From Bosea sp. NBC_00550 (lineage in GTDB: Bacteria; Pseudomonadota; Alphaproteobacteria; Rhizobiales; Beijerinckiaceae): DNA of 64,000 bases. The position numbers were made by a program, and so were the translations under genes. Of the stretch, positions 8,253-18,393 are shown in pieces. The notes under the pieces were generated by a model that was given only the letters and a program-made list of their open reading frames with translations, ran no database searches and was not told the origin of the DNA. The number at the start of each line of letters is the position of its first letter. Positions within the stretch are counted from its first letter, which is position 1. The stretch lies in NCBI RefSeq assembly GCF_026020075.1, contig NZ_CP102772.1:5357501-5421500 (forward strand), written 5' to 3'.

Positions 8253-9845
8253 GTGTTGTTGAAGAAACTTGCCTTCGCCACAGCGCTGACGCTGGCGGCC
8301 TTTACGGTGCAGGCGCAGGCCCAGGAGCCGCGCCGCGGCGGGACGATCCGCTTCACGGCGCCTTATGGCGCGTCTTTCGTCAGCAATGACAGCCACGTCT
8401 CGAACCAGATCCAGGACGAGATCTACGGCTACGCGCTGCATGGCATGCTGTTCCGCTGGGATTCGAACGCCGGCAAGCCGATGCCGGAAGTCGCAGAAAG
8501 CGTCACGGCTTCGGCCGACGGCCTGACCTATACCCTCAAGCTGCGCGAGGCCTTTTTCCATAATGGTCGCAAGCTCACTGCTGACGATGTGATCTGGTCC
8601 TTCACCCGCATCATGGACGGATCGAAGAACTATCCGGGCGCCCTCTACGTCGCCCGTGTCAAGGGTGCGACGGAGGTTCCGAAGGGCCAGGCCAAGGAGA
8701 TCTCGGGCCTGAAGAAGGTGGACGATTCCACCGTCGAGATGACGATGACCGACAAGGTCGATCCGGGCTTCCTGTTCTACAGCGCGACCACTGCGATCCT
8801 GCCGGCCAAGGAGGCGCAGGAGCCGGACTTCTTCAACAAGCCGATCGGCCTGGGGCCGTTCAAGTTCGTCGAGCACGTGCCCGGTTCGCGCATGGTCTTC
8901 GATCGCTGGGAGAAGTACTACAAGCCCGGCAAGCCCTATGCCGACAAGCTGGTGATTTCGCCGATGGGCGAGGCAGCTGCACGCGACGTTGCCTTCCGCA
9001 ACAAGGAGATCGACGTCTCGATCCTCGGTTCGACCCAGTATGTCGCCTACAAGGCCGATCCGAACCTCTCCAAGGGCATCCTGGAGGTCGCCGAGGTCTT
9101 CACCCGCAACATGGGCATGAACCCGGAGTTCAAGCCCTTCTCCGACAAGCGGGTGCGCCAGGCGATCAACCATGCGATCGACAGCGAACTCATCATCAAG
9201 CGCCTCGTCCGCGACAAGGCCTATCGCGCGGTAAGCTGGCTGCCGAGTTCGGTCCCGGCTTTCGACAAGGACGCCAAGCCCTACGCTTTCGATCCCGAGA
9301 AGGCCAAGAAGCTGCTCGCCGAAGCCGGCTATCCCGACGGTTTCGAGTTCGAGTGGACCGCGACGCCGAACGAAAGCTGGGGTATCCCGATCGTCGAGGC
9401 GACGATCCCGATGCTCGCCAAGGTCGGCATTAAGGTGAAGGTCAAGCCGGTCGAGACCTCGGCGCTCGGTGGCGTCGTCGCGAAGGGCGATTTTCAGGCC
9501 TATATCTGGTCCAACACCTCCGGCCCGGATGCGTTGACGCGGCTGAAGTGCTTCCATTCCGCCACGCCGCGTTCCTCCTGCAACTACACCACCTTCAAGA
9601 ACGCCGAATACGACAAGCTGATCGACGCGGCCGCGGCCGAGAGCGATCCGGCCAAGCAGCTCGGCATGCTGAGGAAGGCCAACGCCATGCTGCAGGACGA
9701 GGCTCCGGTCTGGTTCTTCAACTACAACAAGGCGGTGCTGGCCTATCAGCCCTGGCTGCGCGGCCTGCAGCCGAACGCGACCGAGCTCGCGCTCCAGCGC
9801 TACGAGGATCTCTGGGTCGACGCGTCTTCGCCCGCGGCGAAGTAA
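8253..9845 (+). CDS. peptide/nickel-type ABC transporter substrate-binding protein
   Basis: This 530-residue periplasmic binding protein of family 5 (DppA/OppA class) delivers ligand to the permeases encoded next. A signal peptide ends in AFTVQAQAQ. EVAESVTASADGLTYTLKLR and FHNGRKLTADDVIWSF are the family signature blocks. GTG 8253 is chosen because GGGAGGA sits seven bases before it and the signal sequence starts there; an in-frame TTG further upstream has no ribosome site. A hairpin (9882-9928) separates it from the permease genes, an arrangement often linked to higher expression of the binding protein. Confidence 0.9.
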   Translation: MLLKKLAFATALTLAAFTVQAQAQEPRRGGTIRFTAPYGASFVSNDSHVSNQIQDEIYGYALHGMLFRWDSNAGKPMPEVAESVTASADGLTYTLKLREAFFHNGRKLTADDVIWSFTRIMDGSKNYPGALYVARVKGATEVPKGQAKEISGLKKVDDSTVEMTMTDKVDPGFLFYSATTAILPAKEAQEPDFFNKPIGLGPFKFVEHVPGSRMVFDRWEKYYKPGKPYADKLVISPMGEAAARDVAFRNKEIDVSILGSTQYVAYKADPNLSKGILEVAEVFTRNMGMNPEFKPFSDKRVRQAINHAIDSELIIKRLVRDKAYRAVSWLPSSVPAFDKDAKPYAFDPEKAKKLLAEAGYPDGFEFEWTATPNESWGIPIVEATIPMLAKVGIKVKVKPVETSALGGVVAKGDFQAYIWSNTSGPDALTRLKCFHSATPRSSCNYTTFKNAEYDKLIDAAAAESDPAKQLGMLRKANAMLQDEAPVWFFNYNKAVLAYQPWLRGLQPNATELALQRYEDLWVDASSPAAK

Positions 9846-9881
9846 GCGCCTCCGCGGAGGTTCCCGCCAGCTCGAAGACAT

Positions 9882-9928
9882 CCGTCATCCCGGATCGGTG
9901 TGGCCTCGCCGTTCGTCCGGGGTGACGG
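9882..9928 (+). repeat. intercistronic hairpin, related to the palindromic repeat family
   Basis: CCGTCATCCCGGA (9882-9894) and TCCGGGGTGACGG (9916-9928) pair over 13 positions with one G-T wobble. The arms are the same as the outer arms of the larger repeat, so this looks like a minimal copy. No T run follows, so it is more likely an mRNA-stabilising or processing element than a terminator. Confidence 0.7.
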
Positions 9929-9982
9929 AGACTTTCGAGCCTTGACCTGAGTCCGCCTTGCGGCGGCGATCAGGAGTTGATC

Positions 9983-10918
9983 ATGCTGCCCTATGTCGTC
10001 CGCCGTCTGCTGCAGGCCATCCCGATCCTGCTTGCGGTAGCCGGGCTTGTCTTCGTGATGTTCAGCGTCATTCCCGGCGACTTCGCCTCGACCCAGATGT
10101 CCGATGGCCGTTCGGTCGTCGATGCAGAGCAGGTCGCGCGCATGAACAAGCAATTCGGCCTCGACGATCCCCTCCATGTGCGCTTTGCAAAGTACGCCGC
10201 GAAGCTTGCGACGCTCGATCTCGGCACCTCGTTCCGCACCCGCCAGCCGGTGATCAATTCCCTGCTCGAGCGGATCTGGCCCAGTCTGCAGCTGGCCGTC
10301 GCCGCAATGGTGTTCGCCATCGCCCTCGGCATTCCGCTCGGCTTCCTGGCGGCGCTGAAACCGGGCGGCTGGCTCGACATGCAATCGATGTTCGTCGCCG
10401 TGTCGGGCCTGTCCCTGCCGCAGTTCTGGCTCGGGCTGATGTTGATGTATGCCTTCGCGCTGGTTCTCGGCTGGTTTCCCAGCTTCGGCTATGGCGACGG
10501 CAATCCGCGCTACATCGTGCTGCCGGCGGTCGCTCTCGGCGTGGCGCCACTCGCCCTGCTGGCCCGCACGACGCGCGCTGCCGTGCTCGAGGTCATGAAC
10601 GCGGACTTCGTCCGCACTGCTCGCGCCAAGGGCAACAGCGAGGTCCGGGTGATGCGCTGGCATGTGGCGCGCAACGCGATGGTCATCGTGCTGACGACGC
10701 TGGGCCTGCAGTTCGGCTCGATCATGGGCGGCGCCGTCGTGATCGAGAAGCTTTTCGCTTGGCCGGGCATCGGCTCGCTGCTGGTCGACAGCGTGTCGCT
10801 GCGCGACATTCCCGTTGTCCAGGCCTGCATCCTGCTGCTCGTGCTTTTCTTCCTCGTCGTGAACATCATCGTGGACGTGCTCTGCGCTCTGATCGATCCG
10901 CGCATCAAATATACCTAG
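9983..10918 (+). CDS. ABC transporter permease, DppB class
   Basis: This 311-residue inner-membrane permease has the usual six hydrophobic segments. The N-terminal helix MLPYVVRRLLQAIPILLAV is followed by a periplasmic stretch containing the conserved FGLDDPLHVRF. The cytoplasmic coupling loop (ARAKGNSEVRVMRWHVARNA) matches the EAA motif that docks on the ATPase. The ATG at 9983 has AGGAG six bases upstream; a TTG at 9977 abuts that site and is rejected. It is paired with the DppC-type gene 14 bases downstream. Confidence 0.9.
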   Translation: MLPYVVRRLLQAIPILLAVAGLVFVMFSVIPGDFASTQMSDGRSVVDAEQVARMNKQFGLDDPLHVRFAKYAAKLATLDLGTSFRTRQPVINSLLERIWPSLQLAVAAMVFAIALGIPLGFLAALKPGGWLDMQSMFVAVSGLSLPQFWLGLMLMYAFALVLGWFPSFGYGDGNPRYIVLPAVALGVAPLALLARTTRAAVLEVMNADFVRTARAKGNSEVRVMRWHVARNAMVIVLTTLGLQFGSIMGGAVVIEKLFAWPGIGSLLVDSVSLRDIPVVQACILLLVLFFLVVNIIVDVLCALIDPRIKYT

Positions 10919-10932
10919 AGGTTGGGCAGCAG

Positions 10933-11754
10933 ATGAAATTCCGAGCCAATCTCTGGATCGGTGGCGTGCTCTTCGCCGCCGTCGTGGTCGGCGGGACGCT
11001 GGCGCCCTGGCTGGCGCATACCGATCCCGTCATGGATGCCAATCTGATGAATGCCGAGGTTCCGCCCGGCGCCGAGTTCTGGTTCGGCACGGATGCGCAG
11101 GGTCGCGACATCTACAGCCGGGTGCTCTACGGCGCCCGCATCTCGCTGACGGTCGGCATCGTCTCGCAGATGATCAACACGGTGATCGGCGTGGCGTTGG
11201 GCATGTCGGCGGGGTATTTCGGCGGCTGGTGGGACGATTTCGTCAACGGCCTGACCAACCTCATGCTGTCGATCCCCTCGCTGGTCTTCGCGCTCGCCAT
11301 CATGGCGATCCTCCAGCCGGGCCTGACCAGCCTTCTGATCGCGCTCGGCCTGACCAACTGGTCCTATACCTGCCGGCTGTCGCGGGCTGCGACGCTGTCG
11401 ATCAAGCAGCAGGGCTATGTCGAGGCGGCGCGCTCCTTCGGCTCGAGCAACCTGCGGATCATGCTGCTGCAGATCCTGCCCAACATCGCCGGCCCGATCA
11501 TCGTCATCGGCACGCTCGGCATGGGCGGCGCCGTGCTGGCGGAGGCCGCGCTGTCCTTCCTAGGACTCGGCATCCGCCCGCCTTTCCCGAGCTGGGGCAG
11601 CATGCTCTCGGATGCGCGCGACCAGATCACCACGGCGCCCTGGATCTCGGTCTTTCCGGGTCTCGCCATCTTCATGACCGTGCTCGGCCTCAACCTTCTG
11701 GGTGACGGTCTGCGCGACATCCTCGACCCACACTCGCAGCTTCGCAAAGCCTGA
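10933..11754 (+). CDS. ABC transporter permease, DppC class
   Basis: This 273-residue permease has the DppC-type N-terminal helix, the segment FWFGTDAQGRDIYSRVLYGARISL and the EAA-loop region YVEAARSFGSSNLRIM. The C-terminal AALSFLGLGIRPPFPSWGSML is strongly conserved in the family. The gene follows dppB with a 14-base gap and is followed after 11 bases by the deacylase gene. No ATP-binding subunit gene is present in this cluster, so the importer must borrow ATPases encoded elsewhere. Confidence 0.9.
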   Translation: MKFRANLWIGGVLFAAVVVGGTLAPWLAHTDPVMDANLMNAEVPPGAEFWFGTDAQGRDIYSRVLYGARISLTVGIVSQMINTVIGVALGMSAGYFGGWWDDFVNGLTNLMLSIPSLVFALAIMAILQPGLTSLLIALGLTNWSYTCRLSRAATLSIKQQGYVEAARSFGSSNLRIMLLQILPNIAGPIIVIGTLGMGGAVLAEAALSFLGLGIRPPFPSWGSMLSDARDQITTAPWISVFPGLAIFMTVLGLNLLGDGLRDILDPHSQLRKA

Positions 11755-11765
11755 TAGCAGAGCCT

Positions 11766-12722
11766 ATGACCACGCCAGACCTGATCGATCCGCCGCTCGA
11801 GACCATTCGCTTCCATGGGCTGAAGGCGGGGCCGAAGCTCCTCGTGCTCGGTGCCGTCCATGGCAACGAAACCTGCGGGCCGAATGCGATCGCCCGCGTC
11901 GTCGAGGACTGCCGTGCGGGCCGCGTCTCGATCCAGCGCGGCGAGGTCACATTCCTGCCCGTCGCCAATCCGAAGGCCTACCGGCAGGACACCCGCGAGG
12001 GCGATCGCAACCTCAACCGCGACCTGCGCGAGCGGCCGCAACCGGGTGACAACGAGGACCGGATCGGCAACCGCCTCTCCGCCATCCTGCGCCAGCACGA
12101 CATCCTGCTCGACGTCCACTCCTTCACCGGGGAGGGTGTGCCCTTCGTCTTCTTCGGGCCGGAGGACAATCGCGGCGATCTCGAGCCCTTCCGCCATGGC
12201 GCGGCCGAGGCCGCCTTTGCCGCTTGCCTCGGCGTCGACCTGATGATCCATGGTTGGCTCGACATCTATGTCCGCCTGATCGCGGCGCGCGAGCGGCTGA
12301 ACCTGCCCAGGCTGGCCGTAACGGAAGGCTACGGCACCACCGAGTTCATGCGCTTCGCCGGCGGCTATGGCGTCACGCTGGAATGCGGGCGCCATGACGA
12401 TCCGACCTCGGTCGATGTCGGCTACAAGGCGATCCGCAACGTGCTCGCGCATGTCGGGCTGACGGACGAGGCCGCTCCGACCGCCGAGAAACGCCTCGTC
12501 GTCCATATGGACGATCTCGTCATCTGCGAGGCGGAGGGCGATCGCGTCGAGGGAACGTGGAAGACAGGCGACCGGGTCGCCAAGGGCACGCCCATCGCCC
12601 GCCGCGCCGACGGCAGCATCCTGGCGATGCCGCGCGACGGTTTCATCATCTTCCCGAACCCCAAGGCCAAGCCCGGCGAGGGCATCTGCTATCTCGGCAG
12701 CGAAAGCCACCGCCGGCCGTGA
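11766..12722 (+). CDS. succinylglutamate desuccinylase/aspartoacylase family protein
   Basis: This 318-residue zinc carboxypeptidase-fold deacylase has GAVHGNETCG (metal-binding His and Glu), NPKAYRQDTREGDRNLNRD (substrate-binding Arg region) and LLDVHSFTGEG (third metal ligand His). The C-terminal segment AEGDRVEGTWKTGDRVAKGTPIAR looks like the beta-barrel domain seen in aspartoacylase-like proteins. These enzymes cleave N-acyl amino acids. As last gene of the importer cluster it could release an acyl group from the imported product or its hydrolysis fragment. ATG 11766 has a weak AGCAGAG upstream. Confidence 0.8.
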   Translation: MTTPDLIDPPLETIRFHGLKAGPKLLVLGAVHGNETCGPNAIARVVEDCRAGRVSIQRGEVTFLPVANPKAYRQDTREGDRNLNRDLRERPQPGDNEDRIGNRLSAILRQHDILLDVHSFTGEGVPFVFFGPEDNRGDLEPFRHGAAEAAFAACLGVDLMIHGWLDIYVRLIAARERLNLPRLAVTEGYGTTEFMRFAGGYGVTLECGRHDDPTSVDVGYKAIRNVLAHVGLTDEAAPTAEKRLVVHMDDLVICEAEGDRVEGTWKTGDRVAKGTPIARRADGSILAMPRDGFIIFPNPKAKPGEGICYLGSESHRRP

Positions 12723-12738
12723 GAGCAGGTCGCGTCGA

Positions 12739-13059
12739 TCACTGGACGACGCCGCGCTTCTGTCCGAAGCCGGGGATGTAGCAGCCACAGCCTGCGCCGT
12801 AGGGCAGCGGCGGCGTCGGGCATTCCCCCCGGCCGGTGACGCAAATATTGCCGTAACGCGGCCTGTAGCGCGGCCGGTCATATCCGTAGCCGTAGGGTGG
12901 CGGAGGCGGCCTGTCGTAGCCATAGGGCGGTGGCGGCCGGTCATAGCCATAGGGCGGCGGCGGGGGCCGATAGGGGTCGTAATACTGAGCGCCGGCCGGA
13001 ATGGCCGACAGCAGCATGGCCCCGGCGAATGCCGAGAGGACAAGCCCGTGGCGCGACAT
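12739..13059 (-). CDS. secreted proline/tyrosine-repeat protein
   Basis: This 106-residue protein has a signal peptide ending AIPAGAQ, then a repeat region in which PPPPYGYDR recurs about three times, then an Arg/Tyr-rich spacer and a cysteine-containing tail (ICVTGRGECPTPPLP, GCGCYIPG). The four tail cysteines could form disulfides outside the cytoplasm. The repeats are visible in the DNA as short in-frame tandem units of about 27-30 bases, so copy number may vary between strains. Start ATG 13059 lies directly before the signal sequence. The function is unknown; an envelope or surface role is inferred only from secretion and composition. Confidence 0.7.
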   Translation of the reverse strand: MSRHGLVLSAFAGAMLLSAIPAGAQYYDPYRPPPPPYGYDRPPPPYGYDRPPPPPYGYGYDRPRYRPRYGNICVTGRGECPTPPLPYGAGCGCYIPGFGQKRGVVQ

Positions 13060-13172
13060 GGTCTTCCCTTTCCATTGTCTCGCCGCGACCAATGGCCGGC
13101 GACGAGAGTGCGGCCGTTCTAGCCTGCGAGCGATGAACGGAAGCTGAGCCGCTTTCCGCCGGATCGTTAAAA

Positions 13173-13188
13173 AGCCCGGGATCGGGCT
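13173..13188 (-). terminator. leftward hairpin with T run upstream of the GGDEF gene
   Basis: AGCCCG (13173-13178), loop GGAT and CGGGCT (13183-13188) form a six-pair stem. Read leftward it is followed by TTTTTAA, the shape of an intrinsic terminator. No leftward gene ends just before it, so it may stop antisense or read-through transcription. Confidence 0.5.
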
Positions 13189-13226
13189 GACGGAGTCTTA
13201 GGCCCGTAGAGCTATTAAATAATACT

Positions 13227-14345
13227 ATGCACCTGCTGATGAGGCCCCGCAGGCGAGCGACGCGGTTGCCCGCCGAAATCGAGATCGAGATCATCTCGCG
13301 TCTCTTCGCCGCCTTGCCGCAAATCCTCTGCATCGCGGCCGGCCTGATCATCGGCTCCGCCATCATGGCCGTTCAGACGGCCGAGCCGATCTTCTGGTGG
13401 CTCACCGGCGCCGGCGTGCTGACGACGATCGCGCGCATCGTCAACATCATCGGCTTCAAGCGTCGCGACCCCGCGCAAAGGCTGACGCTGGAAGAGGCGC
13501 GGCGCTGGGAGAAGGGCTACGCCTACACGGCCTTCGCGTTCACCGGCGTCATCGCGACATTGACCATCACGGCCGCCTATCTCGGCCATCCCGGCGGCTT
13601 CGTGCTCAGCCTCGGCCTCAACATGGCGCTGACAGCCGGCTCATACCTGCGCACGCTGCGCTACTGGATCTGCGCCGGGCTTTCCTCGCTCGCCATCGGC
13701 GCTCAGATCGCCGCCTTCCTGCTCTCGGGCGATGCGCTGTACCAGGCGCTCAGCATCCTGCTCGCCGTCTATCTCTACTCGATCTTCGAAAGCTCCGATC
13801 ACATCATCGGCCAGTTCGAGGAACTGATGATGGTGCGGCGCGAGCTGGATTTCGCGGCCAGCCACGATCCGCTCACCGGGCTCGCCAATCGCAGGGGGCT
13901 GGACCGCGTCCTCGATGAAGCCTGCGCCGGGGGACAGGCGCTCGGCCTGCTCTTGCTCGATCTCGACGGCTTCAAGCAGGTCAACGACCGGCACGGCCAT
14001 CATGGTGGCGACGATCTGCTCAAGCAGGTCGCGGCGCGGCTCCAGGGCGTCACGCGGCCGGGCGACGTCGTGGCGCGCCTCGGCGGAGACGAATTCGCGA
14101 TCGTCGTGCGCGGAACCGACGATGTCGCGGTGCTGTCGGATGTGGCCGACCGGGCCTTGTCCGTTCTCCAGGCGCCGTTCACGATGCTCGGCCAGTTCGC
14201 ATCGGTCGGTGCCAGCGTCGGCGTCGCCGTCATGTCGGCGCAGGATTCCGAACGCTGGACGGTCGAGACCCTCAAGCGCTCGGCCGATCAGGCCCTCTAC
14301 GGCGCCAAGCGCGCCGGCAAGGGGCGCAGCATGATCGCTGCCTAG
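13227..14345 (+). CDS. membrane-bound diguanylate cyclase (GGDEF)
   Basis: This 372-residue protein joins an N-terminal membrane region (about residues 25-190, several hydrophobic segments) to a C-terminal GGDEF domain (about 205-370). The catalytic motif is LGGDEF at 286-290, and the inhibitory I-site RPGD (277-280) lies exactly five residues before it, so product feedback is expected. DPLTGLANRRGL opens the domain. It makes cyclic di-GMP from two GTP, controlling attachment or motility. No EAL domain is fused. The gene stands alone, convergent with the carboxylase genes. Confidence 0.92.
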   Translation: MHLLMRPRRRATRLPAEIEIEIISRLFAALPQILCIAAGLIIGSAIMAVQTAEPIFWWLTGAGVLTTIARIVNIIGFKRRDPAQRLTLEEARRWEKGYAYTAFAFTGVIATLTITAAYLGHPGGFVLSLGLNMALTAGSYLRTLRYWICAGLSSLAIGAQIAAFLLSGDALYQALSILLAVYLYSIFESSDHIIGQFEELMMVRRELDFAASHDPLTGLANRRGLDRVLDEACAGGQALGLLLLDLDGFKQVNDRHGHHGGDDLLKQVAARLQGVTRPGDVVARLGGDEFAIVVRGTDDVAVLSDVADRALSVLQAPFTMLGQFASVGASVGVAVMSAQDSERWTVETLKRSADQALYGAKRAGKGRSMIAA

Positions 14346-14353
14346 GACGATGT

Positions 14354-14376
14354 CGCCTGACAGGTGACGTCAGGCG
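14354..14376. terminator. hairpin between convergent genes
   Basis: CGCCTGAC (14354-14361) and GTCAGGCG (14369-14376) form a perfect eight-pair stem with a seven-base loop between the GGDEF stop and the carboxylase stop. There is no T run on either strand, so termination is plausible but unproven. Confidence 0.45.
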
Positions 14377-14381
14377 GCCGA

Positions 14382-16373
<1,992 letters not shown>

Positions 16374-16408
16374 CAGATGCCTCGCCGGAAGCGCGCTGGG
16401 GCCGCATC

Positions 16409-16555
16409 CGTCATTCCGGGGCGCCGCGTAGCGGCGAGCCCGGAACCCAGAACCGATGCGGGAACAAGAAGGAGCGACGGGCCGATAGGCCTCGTTCTGT
16501 GAAGGCGTCGATTCTGGGTTCCGGGCTCATTGCTATGCAATGCCCCGGAATGACG
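16409..16555. repeat. palindromic intergenic repeat, copy 2 (long form)
   Basis: Outer arms CGTCATTCCGGGGC and GCCCCGGAATGACG are perfect complements. Next come small internal hairpins (GCCGCGTAGCGGC; ATTGCTATGCAAT) and inner arms GGGTTCCGGGCTC / GAGCCCGGAACCC around a variable centre. The element could fold as a cloverleaf. It lies between the two carboxylase subunit genes. Confidence 0.9.
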
Positions 16556-16578
16556 GCGGAGGTTCCCGAGCATCGTCA

Positions 16579-18156
16579 TCACATCCGGTAGACCGGCCGG
16601 GGGCCGGTGTCGCGGGCCTCGCCCGCCGAAAGAGCGAGGCACAGGCCGAGCACGTCGCGCGTCTGCGGGGGCTCGATGATGCCGTCGTCCCAGAGCCGGG
16701 CCGTGGCGTAATAGGGATCGCTCTGCTCCTCGAACTGCGCGCGCGTGCGCTTGTCGAGTTCGGCGATGGCGGCTTCGTCGCCCGAGCCCTTCAGGGACTG
16801 CCGGCGCAGCTCCGTCACCACCGTCGCCGCCACCTCCGGGCTCATCGTCGCGATGCGGGCATTCGGCCAGGAGAACAGGAAGCGCGGCCGGAAACCGCGA
16901 CCGCACATGCCGTAATTGCCGGCGCCATACGATCCGCCGATCAGCACGGTGTATTTCGGCACGCGCGCATTCGAGACGGCATAGACCAGCTTGGCCGAGT
17001 GCTTGGCGATGCCGCCACGCTCGGCCTCGGTGCCGACCATGAAGCCGGTGATGTTCTGCAGGAAGAGGATCGGGATCTGGCGCTGGTCGCAAAGCTCGAT
17101 GAAATGCGCGCCCTTGATCGCGGACTCGGAGAACAGCACGCCGTTATTGGCGAGGATGCCGACCGGGTAGCCGTGAATATGGGCGAAGCCGGTGACGAGC
17201 GTTGCACCGTAATCGGGCTTGAAGGCGCTGAAGGCGCTGTTGTCGACGATGCGGGCGATGACCTCGCTGATGTCGTAGGGCCGGCGCAGATCGGTCGGCA
17301 CGATGTCGACGAGCTCCGCCGGATCGAGCCTCGGCGCGGCGGCCGGCTGTGGAGGCGGCGCGATGCGTCCGATCTCGCTGAGCGCACCGACGATCTCGCG
17401 CAGTTTGGCGAGGCCTTCCATCTCGCTCTCGACGAGATGATCGCTGACGCCGGAGACGAGCGTGTGCATCTCGGCGCCGCCCAGCGTCTCGCCATCGACG
17501 ATCTCATGGATCGCTGCCTTCACGATCGGCGGGCCGCCGAGGTGGATGCGGCCGGTGCCCTTGACCATGATGACCTGGTCGGACAGCGCCGGGATATAGG
17601 CGCCCCCGGCCGTCGCGCCGCCGAAGACGATCGATATCTGCGGGATGCCCGCTGCCGACATCCGGCACTGGTTGTAGAAGCTGCCGCCGAAATGGTCGCG
17701 ATCGGGGAAGACACGGTCTTGCTCGGGCAGGAATGCGCCGCCGCAATCCACGAGATAGAGGCAGGGCAGCCGATGTTCCTCGGCGATCTCTTGCGCGCGC
17801 AGATGCTTGCGGACCGTCTCCGCAAAAAAGGAGCCGCCCTTCACCGTCGCGTCGTTCGCGATCAGCATGCAGGCGCGCCCCGCGACTATCCCGATCCCGA
17901 TGACGATGCCGGCGCCCGGTACTTCGTTGCCATAAAGGCCGTGGGCCGCCAGTGGCGACAATTCGAGGAAAGGCGTCTGTGGATCGAGCAGCAGATCGAT
18001 GCGCTCGCGCACCATGATCTTGCCGCGAGACTTGTGGCGGGCGCGGAGCTTCTCGCCGCCGCCTTGGGCAACGAGGCTATGGCGCTCGCGCAATGTCTCC
18101 AGCATGGCGGAGAGCGGGGGAGGGGCCGTTGCAGCTTGCGATGCTGTCTCAGACAT
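16579..18156 (-). CDS. acyl-CoA carboxylase carboxyltransferase (beta) subunit
   Basis: This 525-residue carboxyltransferase transfers CO2 from biotin to an acyl-CoA. YLVDCGGAFLPEQDRVFPDRDHFGG is the block typical of methylcrotonyl/geranyl-CoA carboxylases, and GGATAGGAYIPALSD and GTGRIHLGGPPIVKAA are the oxyanion-hole regions. MVGTEAERGGIAKHSAK and GGSYGAGNYGMCGRGFRPRF mark the second crotonase-like half. The exact acyl-CoA is not certain. GGAGGAG sits seven bases before ATG 18156. It is the first gene of the leftward pair and diverges from an acyl-CoA dehydrogenase gene, consistent with branched-chain (leucine or terpenoid) acyl-CoA breakdown. Confidence 0.9.
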   Translation of the reverse strand: MSETASQAATAPPPLSAMLETLRERHSLVAQGGGEKLRARHKSRGKIMVRERIDLLLDPQTPFLELSPLAAHGLYGNEVPGAGIVIGIGIVAGRACMLIANDATVKGGSFFAETVRKHLRAQEIAEEHRLPCLYLVDCGGAFLPEQDRVFPDRDHFGGSFYNQCRMSAAGIPQISIVFGGATAGGAYIPALSDQVIMVKGTGRIHLGGPPIVKAAIHEIVDGETLGGAEMHTLVSGVSDHLVESEMEGLAKLREIVGALSEIGRIAPPPQPAAAPRLDPAELVDIVPTDLRRPYDISEVIARIVDNSAFSAFKPDYGATLVTGFAHIHGYPVGILANNGVLFSESAIKGAHFIELCDQRQIPILFLQNITGFMVGTEAERGGIAKHSAKLVYAVSNARVPKYTVLIGGSYGAGNYGMCGRGFRPRFLFSWPNARIATMSPEVAATVVTELRRQSLKGSGDEAAIAELDKRTRAQFEEQSDPYYATARLWDDGIIEPPQTRDVLGLCLALSAGEARDTGPRPVYRM

Positions 18157-18178
18157 GGGCGCACTCCTCCAAAGCCGC

Positions 18179-18285
18179 CGTCATTCCGGGCGCAGCGAAG
18201 CGGAGACCCGGAATCCATCGAAGGGCATCGTGCTCTATGATGGATTCCGGATCAGCGCCGCTGTCGCGGCTTGTCCGGAATGACG
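18179..18285. repeat. palindromic intergenic repeat, copy 3 (short form)
   Basis: CGTCATTCCGGG and TCCGGAATGACG outer arms with GGAATCCATC / GATGGATTCC inner arms. It sits between the divergent carboxylase and acyl-CoA dehydrogenase genes, on the carboxylase side of the operator. Confidence 0.88.
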
Positions 18286-18337
18286 GGTTTCCGTCGATCC
18301 AAGGTAGAATGGGCGTCTTGATCTCGCTGCGACATTC

Positions 18338-18355
18338 ACCTACCGTCCGGTAGGT
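18338..18355. promoter_or_regulatory. TetR-family operator
   Basis: ACCTACCGTCCGGTAGGT is an inverted repeat with two perfect eight-base arms and a two-base spacer. It lies 38 bases before the acyl-CoA dehydrogenase start and about 180 bases before the divergent carboxylase gene. The TetR gene encoded two genes away is the obvious ligand. Confidence 0.75.
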
Positions 18356-18393
18356 AGTCAGATCGCGGCGCCGCGGTCAAGCAGGAGGACGTG

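Noticed and set aside
12890..12990. Short tandem repeats that could suggest a CRISPR array
   Set aside because: The units are contiguous, in frame and encode PPPPYGYDR in a secreted protein; there are no spacers.
13134..13169. GGAAG...CGTT resembling an EcfG promoter before the GGDEF gene
   Set aside because: The -35 element is imperfect and the spacer is 21 bases, too long for the consensus.
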